From Neoscytalidium dimidiatum (taxonomy: Eukaryota; Ascomycota; Dothideomycetes; Botryosphaeriales; Botryosphaeriaceae), in assembly GCA_037367355.1 (NCBI GenBank), contig CM074696.1, positions 2,294,001 to 2,358,000 on the forward strand: 64,000 bases of DNA. Reading direction: 5' to 3'. The first letter of the stretch is position 1; each line of letters opens with the position of its first letter. This document shows, one piece after another, positions 44,122 through 54,765 of the stretch. The position numbers and the translations under genes are program-made. Under the pieces are notes generated by a model. The model did not search any database. It saw only the letters and a program-made list of their open reading frames with translations, and was not told the origin of the DNA.

Positions 44122-45752
44122 CTCGAAAGCATACGCGGCGATGATTTTGAGGAACAAGGCGAGAAGCGTGACAGGTCTCAGCACAAAAAGGCTGAGATCA
44201 GGCTGACTTTTTGGTGGGATATCTCGAAGAAAGTGGGAGTAGACTGATGCAAATGAAAGATTGGAGTTGAACCAAGTTCGGTCCGTAATCGACGACATTC
44301 CGAAGGTTAAAAGCACTGTGAAATAACTTGTCCTTCAGGTCAAAAGGGAGGTTTGTTACGACGGATGCGGCGGGTGGAGGGGAAGGCTGCATTGCATACT
44401 GCGCAATTGCGCAGATCATCCGTGGGCGCAAATGTGCGCGCCATGCTTGCGCAGATACCAATAGAGGCTTCCGCACGGAACATGGCAGTAAATGGAACAT
44501 TTCATGCCTACGAGATATATATTTATGTCTTCAGACAGAGTTCAGACAACAATATGCCTGATCTCACCTGTTGTTCACGAGGTTCAAGGCTGAAGAGTGA
44601 AGCCTCGCGGCTTGCAGGGGTGGTTCTCGTGCACCACCACCAACCGGACGTCCCCACATTTCAACGTTGGAATGTCCGTGAACTGACTGTCCGATGCGGA
44701 CTTTGACGTATCTCGGTATGTGACGTGATCGAAGTAGGTAAGCGTACGCAGTTCCGTGCGTGCAATTCCTTTCAAATGCACATTCGCGGGTTGCTGAGTG
44801 GAGCCGGACTCTAGGCTGGCGCACAAGTCATCATAGATCGACCGAAGGCCACTACTCGGACCCCAATCGTTCAGTTTCAACTGGATCAAAGCATTAGGCG
44901 GCTAAGAATGACACCTTGTTGGAAGGTTGCGTGGCTGCGTCGAAGGTGTGTCGGGCGCTTAGAAGCGAGGCGCCTGCGCAAGGGTAGGGTGCCTCGTGTC
45001 ACTCTCTCATAGCCTTCAAAATACTTAGTGTATATGCTTTTGCGCGTCTCATTACATGTATGAGCTTAAGATCATGCCTGCAAAAATCTGCGACCCGCAA
45101 GACTCCAACTCGCAGAGGGAGTCTACAGTGCGCAAAATCCTTGGCTAATGTCGGCCATGCGCGTAATTGGACAAGCAGATATTTTCCGCCTTTGGTAGAA
45201 CTTGCATGATCAATGGCATCAGAGTGAGGTTTCGAGATATGGCTTTCACAGATCCTGCAACGGTTAGGGCACAGCTATACTGGTTTGCTTTCTTTCGCCT
45301 TTGCGCTCATGTAACCTCAACAAGACAAAGACGAGTTGGCTTTCAAGCACTGAACTTACGACCTGCATTTGTACTTGATCAGCATGGAAATCCAGAGAAA
45401 GTCGCATAGCGGTGGGACTCCGCGGAAAGGCAAGGAGTCGAAAAGAAGAATACCAATGTTACAACTTTATATGCGTTCGAGCGCGGGATATCATACAAGC
45501 TCTCTTCCCACCATGAACAGAAGAAAGAAAACTGATCGAGCGGCTGTATATTACAGCCAAGCAGTTAGAAGATGAAAGGAACCAAACATGCTAAAAAGTT
45601 AAGCAGGCACGCAACGTTATCCGTAATTTCACAGACCGGATGCACTAGCCTTTTTGTGACTCTGTTTCCTCAAGGAAAACACCGCATGTACGCCGAACCA
45701 CCAGCCTGTGCTCCACATGCCCCGAGATGCACACAACGCCGGAATCAACCAT
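44122..45752. other. Intergenic region
   Basis: No supported gene. Frames in both directions are short and overlapping. It includes the upstream region of the zinc-finger gene and the 3' side of MCM10. Confidence 0.4.
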
Positions 45753-48336
45753 CTAGATGATCTCCAAATCATCATCATCGCTACTGAACCCTTTCGTCGA
45801 AACGGCAACACTGCCCATACTTTCCCGTCCCGGCTCTCTAATCCCCTTCCCCTCAATCATCAGCCTCGCCTTCTTCTTCGATGGACTCCCCTCCCTACTC
45901 CTACTCCGTTCCGGTAGATTCAGCACACCTCTAGGCGACTGCGGAGCGTCCTTATCGCGGCGCATCATCTCGTCGATGCGGCGGTTGCCGACGAGCTTCT
46001 TGGACGGGCTCATGAGGAGGTCGCGCTTGTTAGCGCCGCCCCAACCCATGGGCTCTGCGGTATAAAGGGCGGATGAGGAGCTAGACTTGGTCGTGGACTT
46101 GGAGCCATTACTTGCAGTGATGGTGCGCTTGCGCTTGACTGGGTTGAGGGAGACGTCTGCGGCGCGCTTGCCGAGCAGGCCGAGGGAAGCAGCATCCACC
46201 GGATCCGGCCCATCGACTGAGCGAGTGAAAGGAGTGTCGTAAGCGCCCGCAGCGGGGACCTGGCGGCTGCTGCTTCTTGGATCCTCGATGGCTGAGAAGC
46301 CGGCGAAGGAGTTGGGGCGACCGCCCGTGGCGCTGGCTTTGATCTTCATGTACTCACTGCCCGCCTTTCCGCCTATGCGGCCAAGCTTCTCTGCGAGTTC
46401 CCGTTCTTTTTCTCTCTCGGCTAGGCGTTTGCGGTGGAGCTCCTCGCGGCTCATGCCACGGTTGATGGCATCGTCATCGTGGTCTAGGCGATCTGCCGTG
46501 CTTCTGCCGCTGATATGCTTTGGCAGCACATACATCGACTCATGGAGATACTTGTCATAGCGTTTGGTGCTCTCTTCCGGACCAGCACCATTCTTACCGG
46601 AGATGCCCTTTCCGAAACCTGCCATCGTGTTGACTTCCATACGCCCGCGCTTCGACTTCTCAACCTGCAAGTAGACATGGAAAGCGCAGAATTCAGTCTT
46701 CCGTTTGTCGATCCAGGACCCACATTCTTGTCCATCTTTCTTGACGCTCTTGCAAAAGCCCAAGTCACGAGCCTGACCAATCTCTAAGATGGTATCTTCC
46801 GAAGAACCAAGCTTGAGAGAGAAGTTGCCGGTTCGCTTGTCACGCGGTGGCATGATTGCGGGGTTCAAGATGGCGACCAGTGTGCCGGGAGTCAACTTCC
46901 AGAAGGTGGTGAAAGCTGTGCCGAACAGAAAGAGGTCAATTTCCCACTTAAAATCCGTCAAATGTAGGACCATGAATTTAGACTTATTCGGGCCATCATC
47001 GTCATCCGGATCCGCAGTCGATGCCGTTTTGAGGGTTGTCTTTGTGTTTCGCGGAGTGGACTTTGAAGCAATGACACCAAGGACGACAAAATCACATTCG
47101 TGATCGGGAGGGTCATAATCAGGGCCTTTGACTGTTCCAAGGAGGCGGTGTAATGGGTACAGTTCCTTTTGATCAAGTGCACGCGCGACAATATTGTGAG
47201 AGATAAGCCTTCTAGACAGGTGAATACCAGAGAAGGGCTCAAATGAGGCGCCATCTTCTGGAGTGGACTCAGGCAGTGCGGAAAAACTGGACCTTTTCGA
47301 AGGAGGTGCGTCTGGTGCAGGAGCATGTGCTTGAGAGGAAGCCAACTGACGGGACGACGGGCGAGATGAGCCAATAGTCGACGAAAAAGAGTTCGTACTT
47401 GAAGACTGCTTGCGTCTCAGAAGGTCTGGACGAGCTGGGCGTTCGAATGACTGTGCACTGCTGTTCGACTGCTGCGACGGGGCCCGTTGGTCTTGACTGC
47501 TGCCCGCTCTTTCCGCAGTACCGACACCAAAACCACGACTTCTTGCCTTCTGAATTCTTTCCTCCTTAGCTTGCTTCTCGCTGTCCTTCATGCGAGTTTC
47601 AGCGAGCCGCTCACTGAAAGATTTAGGTCTCTCGATGGCTAAATCTCGTGAGGCACCGCCGCTAGGCCCGCTGAACGAACTCGGTCGGTCCGAACGCGTA
47701 CTTAATGCGAATCGTGAAGTGCTTGAGTTATCCCTGGACAGAGCGGGCCGTTTGAGAGAGACGTCCTGGGCGCGGACTCCCTTGTCGATGCCGAGCTTAA
47801 CGCGTGCAGGGGAAGTAGGGTCCACAGGGGCCCTGGGGTCAGCGGTCGGCGATAGGGGGACTTGAATGTCTGACTTAGTCCTAGAGTGACCGGTAGCTCG
47901 AAGCCTTCCCTTGGAAGCTGTCTCCCTTGCGGGCCGGGGGCTGAATATATTCCGCCTGTCGCCGTCCTCTGCCTCTGAGTCGGCCTGCTTTGCCTTGGTG
48001 GCTTGGAGCTTCTTCAGCTTCAGGCGAGCCTCAATAGCCTGGAGCTTCAGTTGAAGGGTCTCCACGTCGTCATCCTCCTCGGTATCACCGCCTTCTATGC
48101 CATCCGACAGTAGCTGAGAGGCACGCGAGCCGGTGCGCGGGGAGCCAAAGGCGGGAGTCGGTTGGTCACGGCGACGCTGTTCCCATTTCTTGCGGCCGCT
48201 GGGGGAGCTGAGGAGGGCCTGGTGAGGAGATTTTGGCGGCCAGTTGGGGTCATTTTGGGCGGGCGCTGAGGAGCGATTAGCAGGCAGGGAGCGGCAGCGG
48301 CACGGGCGCGGCAAAGGCAGTCATACGGTGAGACAT
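45753..48336 (-). CDS. MCM10: Mcm10 replication initiation factor
   Basis: Exon 1 is only 10 coding bases (48336-48327); a 61-nt intron (48266-48326) joins it to exon 2 (48265-45753), giving 840 aa. An in-frame ATG eight codons upstream of 48336 is an alternative start. Residues ~65-100 form a coiled coil. Residues ~355-490 are the OB-fold (FSGIHLSRRLIS, LYPLHRLLGTVKG, FMVLHLTDFKWEIDLFLFG). At ~505-535 the zinc finger CKSVKKDGQECGSWIDKRK..FCAFH gives the C-x9-C-x11-C-x2-H ligand set of Mcm10. The tail is Ser/Lys-rich. Role known for the family: binds the MCM2-7 helicase, DNA and polymerase alpha and is needed for CMG activation at origins in the nucleus. Confidence 0.93.
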
Positions 48337-48734
48337 GGCGTCGTCGCTCTTCTTGATCATCGGCAGACCTTCCAATGCGCCGTGGGGTGGAGGACGGCCG
48401 AGTTCACGCGCACCATGTCCGGGAGTCGAGACAGTGCTAGGCTCTTGCCGGAGTCGTAGGTCGTGTTGTGGTGCTGGGAGAGTGTTTGTTTTGTGCTACG
48501 GCGGAAGTGGCTTCGTGCTGCGTCCAAGGCACAAGGATGGCGCTGCTGAAGGGCGACAGGCCCGTCCGCGACAGGGAATTCGGTTGCGGTAGCGAGACGC
48601 GCCGCGTACAGACGCGTCTCCCTCCACCGCGTATCTTACACGCCAGCGCTCTTCATTCAAAAGCCTCTTAACTTTTATATCACATCAATTGCCGTGTATC
48701 TCACCCCGCAGACTCCTCTGCTCACGCACGCACC
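48337..48734. promoter_or_regulatory. Shared divergent promoter MCM10/RNH202
   Basis: These 398 bases separate two divergent starts, both of DNA replication/genome stability genes. Co-regulation in S phase is plausible. I did not find perfect MCB (ACGCGT) elements, but CGCG-rich sites occur (for example around 48596-48620, including GACGCGTC). Confidence 0.5.
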
Positions 48735-50072
48735 ATGAAAACACGGTCGAGAAAGCAGACCTCCAAAACCGACGCGCCAGAGCAGTCCGCAACCGCATCC
48801 GGCCCCACGCTGCCCGCCGCCGACCCGAATCCTCCTAAACTCTTCATCCTACCCAAAGACGTTTCGCCGAACGCGCGCATCATTACGCTTTCGAATCCTG
48901 CGACAGCAACCCCGAATCGTTATTTCTGTTGCCCGAACAACGGATTCTATGAGTTCACCAAGGTCGCGGCCCCGAGGTCAGCCCCAAGGAGCTGGCTTCT
49001 TGCCCCGCAAAGAGATGGCGCAACCGATCAGAGGGAGAATACCGTTGGGCAAGGCGAGATCGCAGCAGAAGCGACGCATTCGCTGAAGGATGGCTACACG
49101 CTGAAAAGCCCTGATGTTTTTGTGGCTACGCCAGTTGACGCGCTCTTCCTGGCACTGCCTGCGCTTGTTCCATCAGGTAAAGAGGGCGAGAGGCAGCTGT
49201 TTCTCTCCGTCGAGGATCATCTAGATACGCTTGGTAGCTCGTCAGCTCAGCTTCGAAAGCTTCTCCGGAACGATACCGTCAAGGCACGATTGGAGGAACG
49301 AATGGCGGCCGCGTGCGATACTGTGGAGGCTGGAGACGAGAAGATGTATCGCCTTTCCATTGAGAAACTAGCGAAGGAGTTGCTGGCAAAGGCAGAGCGC
49401 CTGGTTGCGAATGGCCTGCCTGCATCAATAGAGGAGAAGTTCGTCCGCAAAGCACTTGAAAAGCCAGTCATGAGCATCAAGCGGGAAGAGACTACGGTTA
49501 GCATGGTGTCGGAAGGCACAGAGGCTACCTCGCTCGATGGTGTTGAGAGCCAAGCCACGACAATGCCAACAGCAGAGACGGAGCAAACCGCAGAGTCGCA
49601 AGAGTCAATTAACACTGTGGAGGCATCAGTCTCAGAGCAGACAATCACAGCAAAAATCACAAAACAGCCAATAGCGGCGCCTGAGGGCATACCACACCTA
49701 CTGCGACTCCGGACAGCTATCGATTTTATGTCTTTATCCTATCTCCCATCCCGCCTTCGCTCATTACTGCAGTCGGCTTGGTCTAAAAACACGATAATCG
49801 ACTTCAGTCCCCTTAATAAGCATCTTCGGGAGCTGGCAGCACTCCGAGCAGAAGCCCAAGCGCTCCGCTCATTGTCTGACAACATTACCCGTAAGCGCGG
49901 TTTGGACGACGAGGAAGCAGCTGAGATTCGGGCAGAGAAGAAGCGCAAGAAGGATGAAGAGGATGCGAGGAAGAAAAACCAGAGCCGTGGTGTGAAGCAA
50001 TTAGCGAAGGCAGACACCTCGGGGATGAAGAAGCTAAGCTCGTTCTTCACCAAGGCGCCGGCCAAGAAATGA
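48735..50072 (+). CDS. RNH202: Ribonuclease H2 subunit B
   Basis: A single exon of 445 aa. The N-terminus holds a basic disordered tail and then the triple-barrel strands (KLFILPKD, ARIITLSNP, RYFCC..GFYEFTKV). TLKSPDVFVATPVDALFLALPAL is the family signature. A Ser/Thr-rich insert lies at ~250-310 and a helical C-terminal domain (LLRLRTAIDFMSLSYLP) follows. The C-terminus KKLSSFF (residues 432-438) is a PIP-box-like PCNA-binding motif at the usual place. Role: structural subunit of nuclear RNase H2, which removes ribonucleotides from DNA and degrades RNA:DNA hybrids. Confidence 0.92.
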   Translation: MKTRSRKQTSKTDAPEQSATASGPTLPAADPNPPKLFILPKDVSPNARIITLSNPATATPNRYFCCPNNGFYEFTKVAAPRSAPRSWLLAPQRDGATDQRENTVGQGEIAAEATHSLKDGYTLKSPDVFVATPVDALFLALPALVPSGKEGERQLFLSVEDHLDTLGSSSAQLRKLLRNDTVKARLEERMAAACDTVEAGDEKMYRLSIEKLAKELLAKAERLVANGLPASIEEKFVRKALEKPVMSIKREETTVSMVSEGTEATSLDGVESQATTMPTAETEQTAESQESINTVEASVSEQTITAKITKQPIAAPEGIPHLLRLRTAIDFMSLSYLPSRLRSLLQSAWSKNTIIDFSPLNKHLRELAALRAEAQALRSLSDNITRKRGLDDEEAAEIRAEKKRKKDEEDARKKNQSRGVKQLAKADTSGMKKLSSFFTKAPAKK

Positions 50073-50388
50073 GTGGCTGCCAAGAGAGTGTTGCTAGTAA
50101 CAGAAGTTGGAGATATGCTTTGGCTAGTCTCGGTGGTTGTGGAAATTGTTCGGATGCCTAGCGGGCTTCCTTCATGTTAGCATTGCATGGCGTTCGGTAT
50201 TGACAACTTTGTTAGGGAGATTCGGTGGGTTCTGATGGATTATATGAAGGAGATTCCGTAGCATTTGACCAAGATCAACACCAAGAGTAAATGCTGTATA
50301 GTAGTCACGTGGATGGGCCGGGCCGGATGGGAGCGGACGCAGGGGCTCTCCGCGGCGGTATGGCCGAGCCTAAAATTCAGCCGAGACA

Positions 50389-50410
50389 GCAGATCCACTA
50401 ATGGATCTGC
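50389..50410. repeat. Perfect 8-bp inverted repeat
   Basis: GCAGATCC and GGATCTGC are separated by six bases (ACTAAT). It lies in the intergenic region upstream of the TTL-domain gene. It could be a palindromic binding site or a chance hairpin. Confidence 0.5.
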
Positions 50411-50727
50411 ACCGTTGCACCAACGCCCTGCTCAATTCCAAGTCTGGCCGCCACCGCTAACAAGGCCAGTCGGGCAAACCTTCGTGTTTCCGTTTTGCAT
50501 AGATTGAGGCGCCTGTAAGTGACCTGCACGTTTTACCGCAAGTCGCCCCCTGCTACTGCTTCGCGCGCGTCTCGTACACCGGACTACCAAGTTCGTCTTC
50601 GCCCCACGCTATACAGCTAGCGTCTACTTGCTTTTTCAACCGTATATCTTGTCTTTTGCCTTCGTGCCCCTCCTGTCTGCCCTTCCTCGCTCTCTGTCAT
50701 CTTTTCCTGACGTCCGCACTGCTCACC

Positions 50728-52182
50728 ATGCCGCAGGCTACGTACGCCATCACCGAGATGACCGCCAGCAGGGCCATCGATTGCTTGTTGGACTATGAGG
50801 ATCCTTATGTGCAGCCTCTCATTGTCCAGGCTTTCAAATCACGCCTCCCAGCCGGCTCTTACAATATCATCAAATCCGCAGAAGAACACAAAGTTGGCCC
50901 TCTGGTCCAATTTCGCTCCTATGAGGCCCTCGATTTCGACAAGGCCGTCGAGCTTCCCAACATTCTCATGAATGCATACGTCATTCGCAAGGCCTTGATA
51001 AGAAAGCACTATCTATCTACAACCTGCTCCCGTTGGATCGTCAAGCACCCGGATTCCAAACTCAAAGCCCACGTGAAACCAAGTGTCGAGTTCGAGCTCG
51101 ACTATGCAGAGTTCCTCGATGATGCGCTCGTCGAAGCGTTTGAACTGCGAGAGTCCTCCCAGAAGAACGAAGAGAAGGAACCCAAAGACCGGGAGTGGTG
51201 GATTCTGAAGCCCGGAATGAGTGATCGCGGGCAGGGTATCAAGCTTTTCAGCACAGAAGAAGAGCTGCAGGAAATCTTCGAAGCATGGGAAGCGGAGCGG
51301 CCCGATTCTGACGACGAAGACGAGGACCACGGCCACCATCACGATGATGAGAGGACCGCCAAAGTCCAAGGTGCAGACGCCCGCAGCGACGCGGACTCTG
51401 ACGACGACGAGGCTGCAACCAATGGTAACGGCGGCTGGAAACTCGACTTCTCAGCTATCCAGGTCACACAACAGCAGAAGGAATACATCATCACTTCTCA
51501 GCTCCGACACTTCATCGCACAGCCGTACATCCACCCACCACTCACCTTCGATGACCGCAAATTCCATATCAGAACCTACGTCCTTGCTGCCGGCGCATTG
51601 CGTGTCTATGTGTACAAGCCCATGCTTGCTCTCTTCGCCGCCGCACCCTACGCCCCACCCTGGGAGAAGGCCGATTCAGATGACGACGGCGGTCAGGCCG
51701 ACCTACGGGCACACCTCACCAACACGTGCCTTCAAGGATCAGACCAGCGTGAAGGCAGTGTGCGAGCATTCTGGGACCTGCCAGACACGCTCGACGCCTC
51801 GAACACCGCCGCGCCCACGGACTTGGCAGCTCTGCCCAACGGGTGGAAGGAACACGTCTTCGAGCAGATCTGCAGCGTTACAGGCGAGGTGTTCGAGGCT
51901 GCGGCACGCGGCATGATGATTCACTTTCAGCCGCTGCCGCAGGCGTTCGAGCTGTTCGGTGTCGACTACATGGTTGATGCACAGGGCACCGCCTGGCTGC
52001 TTGAGATCAACGCCTTCCCTGACTTTAGGCAGACTGGTGACGATCTTAAAGGACTAGTGGAGGGGCTGTTTGAGGAGACGGTGGATGTGGCGGTCAAGCC
52101 GTTCTTTCAATTGGAAGGGGCGAAGCCAGAAGGGACAGAGAAATTGAAGCGAGTGCTGGATATTGATCTGGGAAGGGGATGA
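50728..52182 (+). CDS. Tubulin-tyrosine-ligase-domain protein
   Basis: A single exon of 484 aa from the ATG at 50728 (CACCATGCC context); the open frame upstream has only a GTG. ATP-grasp motifs of the TTL superfamily are in order: WWILKPGMSDRGQGI (nucleotide-binding Lys and Gly loop), an acidic low-complexity insert (~190-230), a YIHPPLTF..RKFHIRTYVL core, LTNTCLQ, and VDYMVDAQGTAWLLEINAFPDF with the metal-binding Glu and Asn. It resembles the fungal Pby1-like single TTL protein rather than animal TTLs. Likely activity is ATP-dependent ligation of an amino acid to a protein tail; the substrate in fungi is not established. Confidence 0.87.
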   Translation: MPQATYAITEMTASRAIDCLLDYEDPYVQPLIVQAFKSRLPAGSYNIIKSAEEHKVGPLVQFRSYEALDFDKAVELPNILMNAYVIRKALIRKHYLSTTCSRWIVKHPDSKLKAHVKPSVEFELDYAEFLDDALVEAFELRESSQKNEEKEPKDREWWILKPGMSDRGQGIKLFSTEEELQEIFEAWEAERPDSDDEDEDHGHHHDDERTAKVQGADARSDADSDDDEAATNGNGGWKLDFSAIQVTQQQKEYIITSQLRHFIAQPYIHPPLTFDDRKFHIRTYVLAAGALRVYVYKPMLALFAAAPYAPPWEKADSDDDGGQADLRAHLTNTCLQGSDQREGSVRAFWDLPDTLDASNTAAPTDLAALPNGWKEHVFEQICSVTGEVFEAAARGMMIHFQPLPQAFELFGVDYMVDAQGTAWLLEINAFPDFRQTGDDLKGLVEGLFEETVDVAVKPFFQLEGAKPEGTEKLKRVLDIDLGRG

Positions 52183-52670
52183 GGGGCCTTTGTTGATGAT
52201 CATTAGGCTCGCAGTGATTTCCAGATGCAGTAAGTAGGACGTCATATTGGTATGTTTGGGCTTTCAACTGCCCATCATTTCTCGCGTTCATCCGAGAAAG
52301 CATGCATTCAGTGTTGTAGCCATAACTTCAGATTTGTTCGTGGCATAAATGACCATGACCGGAACTTCCTATCTTAGAGATACATAGATGATCGACTGTT
52401 AGAGGACCCGAGAATCCGGTAAAATTCCCGTTTGACAAAAAAAGTCAATAGACGAGTTATTGCCCTCCCATTCGACAGCCAGGGTTCCGTGCTATCAATG
52501 CGCATGAAAACCCCACACACAACCCGGCGGTGCGGGCTCCATGGAGCTTGGGCCTCCTCCAGCTTTTGATCAATTCTGCGACCAACCAAGCCCTTTCGAT
52601 CAACCCATCCCCAACTCCTCACCACCCCGCCGCCACCGCGATCGCAGCGCACCAAACCCCTACCAGAACA

Positions 52671-53699
52671 ATGCCACCCCTCGTCCTCGTCCGCACCCTA
52701 CCTCGCCTCCGCCCCCGACCGCCCTCCACCCCGCCGCCGCCGCCGTTCCTCCTCCTCCCCGCCCCGCGCACCTCCGCCACCTCCGCACGACAAGCCCGAC
52801 ACCAGCAAGACCACCCCCGCAGCCTCGCCATCGCACCCGCCCCGACCACCTCTCCCCCAGACCCCTCCGCCGCACCACCACCACCACCACCACCACCACC
52901 ACCCCTCCTCAACTCCAAGACCGACCCTTCCATCCTCCCGCACATCGCGCACCTCACCGCCACGACCCCCTTCCGCCTCGCGCGCGCCGGCGCCGCGCTC
53001 GCCGCGCACCTCGTCTTCCCCTCGCCGGCCGCCGCGTTCGCCTTCGCGGACAGGCTGCGCGAGGGCCACGCGCGCGTCGAGGATCACGATCCCGAGTGGG
53101 CGGGCTGCGGGCGCCGCGTGTACGTGCGGTGGACGACGCATCGGCCGCCGGGCTTGGGGTGGGGGGATGTGAGGGGCGCGGGGGTGGCTGCGAGGTGGGC
53201 GGCGGGGATGGGGGCGAGGGGGGATGTTGGGGTCGGGGGCGGTGATGGCGGTGGTGGTGGTGATGGTGGTGTCGGTGAAGGGGAGGAGATGCTGTTTCCG
53301 GAGTGGCGGAGGTTGGAGAGGTCGGACTCGTTGGCGAGGGAGGAGGCGTTGCGGAGGACGTGGGCGTGGGTGAGGGATGAGGGGATGGATTGGGGGAAGG
53401 GTGGGGAGAGCGAGGAGGGGACGGATGGTTGGTGGCGGGTGTGGAGCCATGTTTATGGGGACGCGTGTGTGAGTCAGACGAGATGGAGGGTTGTCGAGGA
53501 TGCGGAAGGGAGGGTTGTGCGGGTGGAAAGGAAGCCATGGGACGTGAAGGGGGCGCAAGAGGAGGGGGAGATTGAGATTAAACGGCATATAAGAAACATG
53601 GAGGAACGCTCGAAGAATACGAATCCGGGTAATAAGATGGGGGAGAGATTGCATGGGCTGCTCAGAGACGTGCTATGGGGAGAGCGACCGATCAATTAG
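52671..53699 (+). CDS. Pterin-4a-carbinolamine dehydratase-like protein
   Basis: The ATG at 52671 gives 342 aa (frame open to 52530). The Arg/Pro-rich, acid-poor N-terminus suggests mitochondrial targeting, and a (CAC)n-coded run of about 12 prolines lies near residues 69-80. Residues ~105-190 match the PCD fold: a TPFRLARAGAALAAHLVF strand-turn, an AFADRLRE helix, EDHDPEWAG at the position of the H-H-P-x-W catalytic loop, RRVYVRWTTH, and GLGWGDVRGAGVAARWA. One catalytic His is replaced by Asp, so activity is uncertain. The C-terminal ~150 residues are variable. Known PCDs dehydrate 4a-hydroxy-tetrahydropterin. Confidence 0.65.
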   Translation: MPPLVLVRTLPRLRPRPPSTPPPPPFLLLPAPRTSATSARQARHQQDHPRSLAIAPAPTTSPPDPSAAPPPPPPPPPPLLNSKTDPSILPHIAHLTATTPFRLARAGAALAAHLVFPSPAAAFAFADRLREGHARVEDHDPEWAGCGRRVYVRWTTHRPPGLGWGDVRGAGVAARWAAGMGARGDVGVGGGDGGGGGDGGVGEGEEMLFPEWRRLERSDSLAREEALRRTWAWVRDEGMDWGKGGESEEGTDGWWRVWSHVYGDACVSQTRWRVVEDAEGRVVRVERKPWDVKGAQEEGEIEIKRHIRNMEERSKNTNPGNKMGERLHGLLRDVLWGERPIN

Positions 53700-54172
53700 G
53701 GCCGAGTACTCGTGGAAGAGACGGAAAGAGAGGAAGGGAGGGAGAGGACATTGGCAGTGTTGTCGGCTACAATATATCTTTGGTAGAGATATTTACAAAG
53801 TCCAAAGTGGCCAGCGCATTTGGATAAGCGGGTGCTGTACGTTGGGCCCCCAAGTTGGCTACCAGCTTGAAGGAGTGATCAATGTATAATATGATCGAAA
53901 TTCGAGTAATGATTGCATGAAATCAAATGGGATTTGGAACTCCTGGTTAATATTGTGGTTTACACTACATACTTGCCGAAAAGACATTGGAAAGAAGACG
54001 CGATGAATTCGTTGGAACAAGCAACAGAGCGGAGATAAGATGTTACTTGATTCATAAAGATCATATGGCTATATTACATGGCTCGTTTTCAGAGAGGGTG
54101 CTGATTCTAGTGATATTTTATACAACGGACTCCGTGATGGATGGAACAAGTCGTGCAGTACAGCTATGTTTC
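53700..54172. other. Intergenic region
   Basis: No gene seen. It contains the 3' ends of the converging PCD-like and CMC4 genes. Confidence 0.4.
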
Positions 54173-54616
54173 TCAAGCATCCTTGGTTGAGGTGCGCTGA
54201 TCGTTTCCTTGCCTTTTCCAGCACTCCCGGAATGCTTCCATCTGAGGAATCGTAGTTAGCACAGACAAGGCCACACTAAGCGCAGCAGACGCATTGGCGA
54301 TGGTGATTCGACCGGCAGAGCCGCGGGCGTCTCGGAGGGGAAAAGTGTTGGGCGACGAACGAGCGGAGTCGGCGGGCAAGGGCAAGCTCACCTCCTTCTT
54401 GCAGGCACGCCAGTCCTTCTTCTCAAAGTAGCAATCGGTCATCTTGGAGTTTTCCACCGCGCATCCCGTCGAGAAGATCCGCTTGTCCCTGTGCATCGAA
54501 AGTTAGTGAGGGGGAGGAAAGGCGACGGCGAGGTCCCGGCCATCGGCTTACCAGTCGTCGGGCTCATCATCGTCGACCGTCTCTGTTGCGGCTGCCCTAC
54601 TCGCGTCGTTGGACAT
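54173..54616 (-). CDS. CMC4: Twin CX9C mitochondrial protein Cmc4
   Basis: Three exons: 54616-54552, 54488-54392 and 54241-54173 (231 nt, 76 aa), with introns of 63 and 150 nt. The spliced protein has two C-x9-C motifs, CAVENSKMTDC and CKKEMEAFREC, linked by YFEKKDWRA, the helix-loop-helix fold of small intermembrane-space proteins imported by Mia40. The second motif exists only after removing intron 2, which supports the model. Family role: respiratory-chain assembly or maintenance in the mitochondrial intermembrane space. COX17-like relatives were considered, but the CCxC copper site is absent. Confidence 0.85.
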
Positions 54617-54765
54617 CTCGGTTCTTCTCTTGTCTTAGAATCGCCTTTTTGGCTTTCTCGTCCGCTGTCTCTCTCTGTCGAGGACTCGTCGCCGCGACTT
54701 CGTTTCGGTTGAGGCTCGGAAGTGTCGCCACCAGCAAACCACCAACATCCCAAGTCACGTTCGTC
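54617..54765. promoter_or_regulatory. Short divergent promoter CMC4/BPL1
   Basis: Only 149 bases separate the two start codons, so the promoters must overlap. Confidence 0.6.

Noticed and set aside
50360..50470. tRNA-Ser/Leu-like sequence (TATGGCCGAG and matching GGCGG/CCGCC ends)
   Set aside because: The D-stem cannot pair and the T-arm lacks a proper TTC loop; treated as coincidence plus a simple inverted repeat.
52698..53654. 318-codon minus-strand frame opposite the PCD-like gene
   Set aside because: Low-complexity Pro/His/Arg translation caused by high GC; the plus strand carries the recognisable domain.
54392..54496. Longer 107-codon reading of the CX9C protein
   Set aside because: It reads through an intron; splicing creates the second C-x9-C motif.
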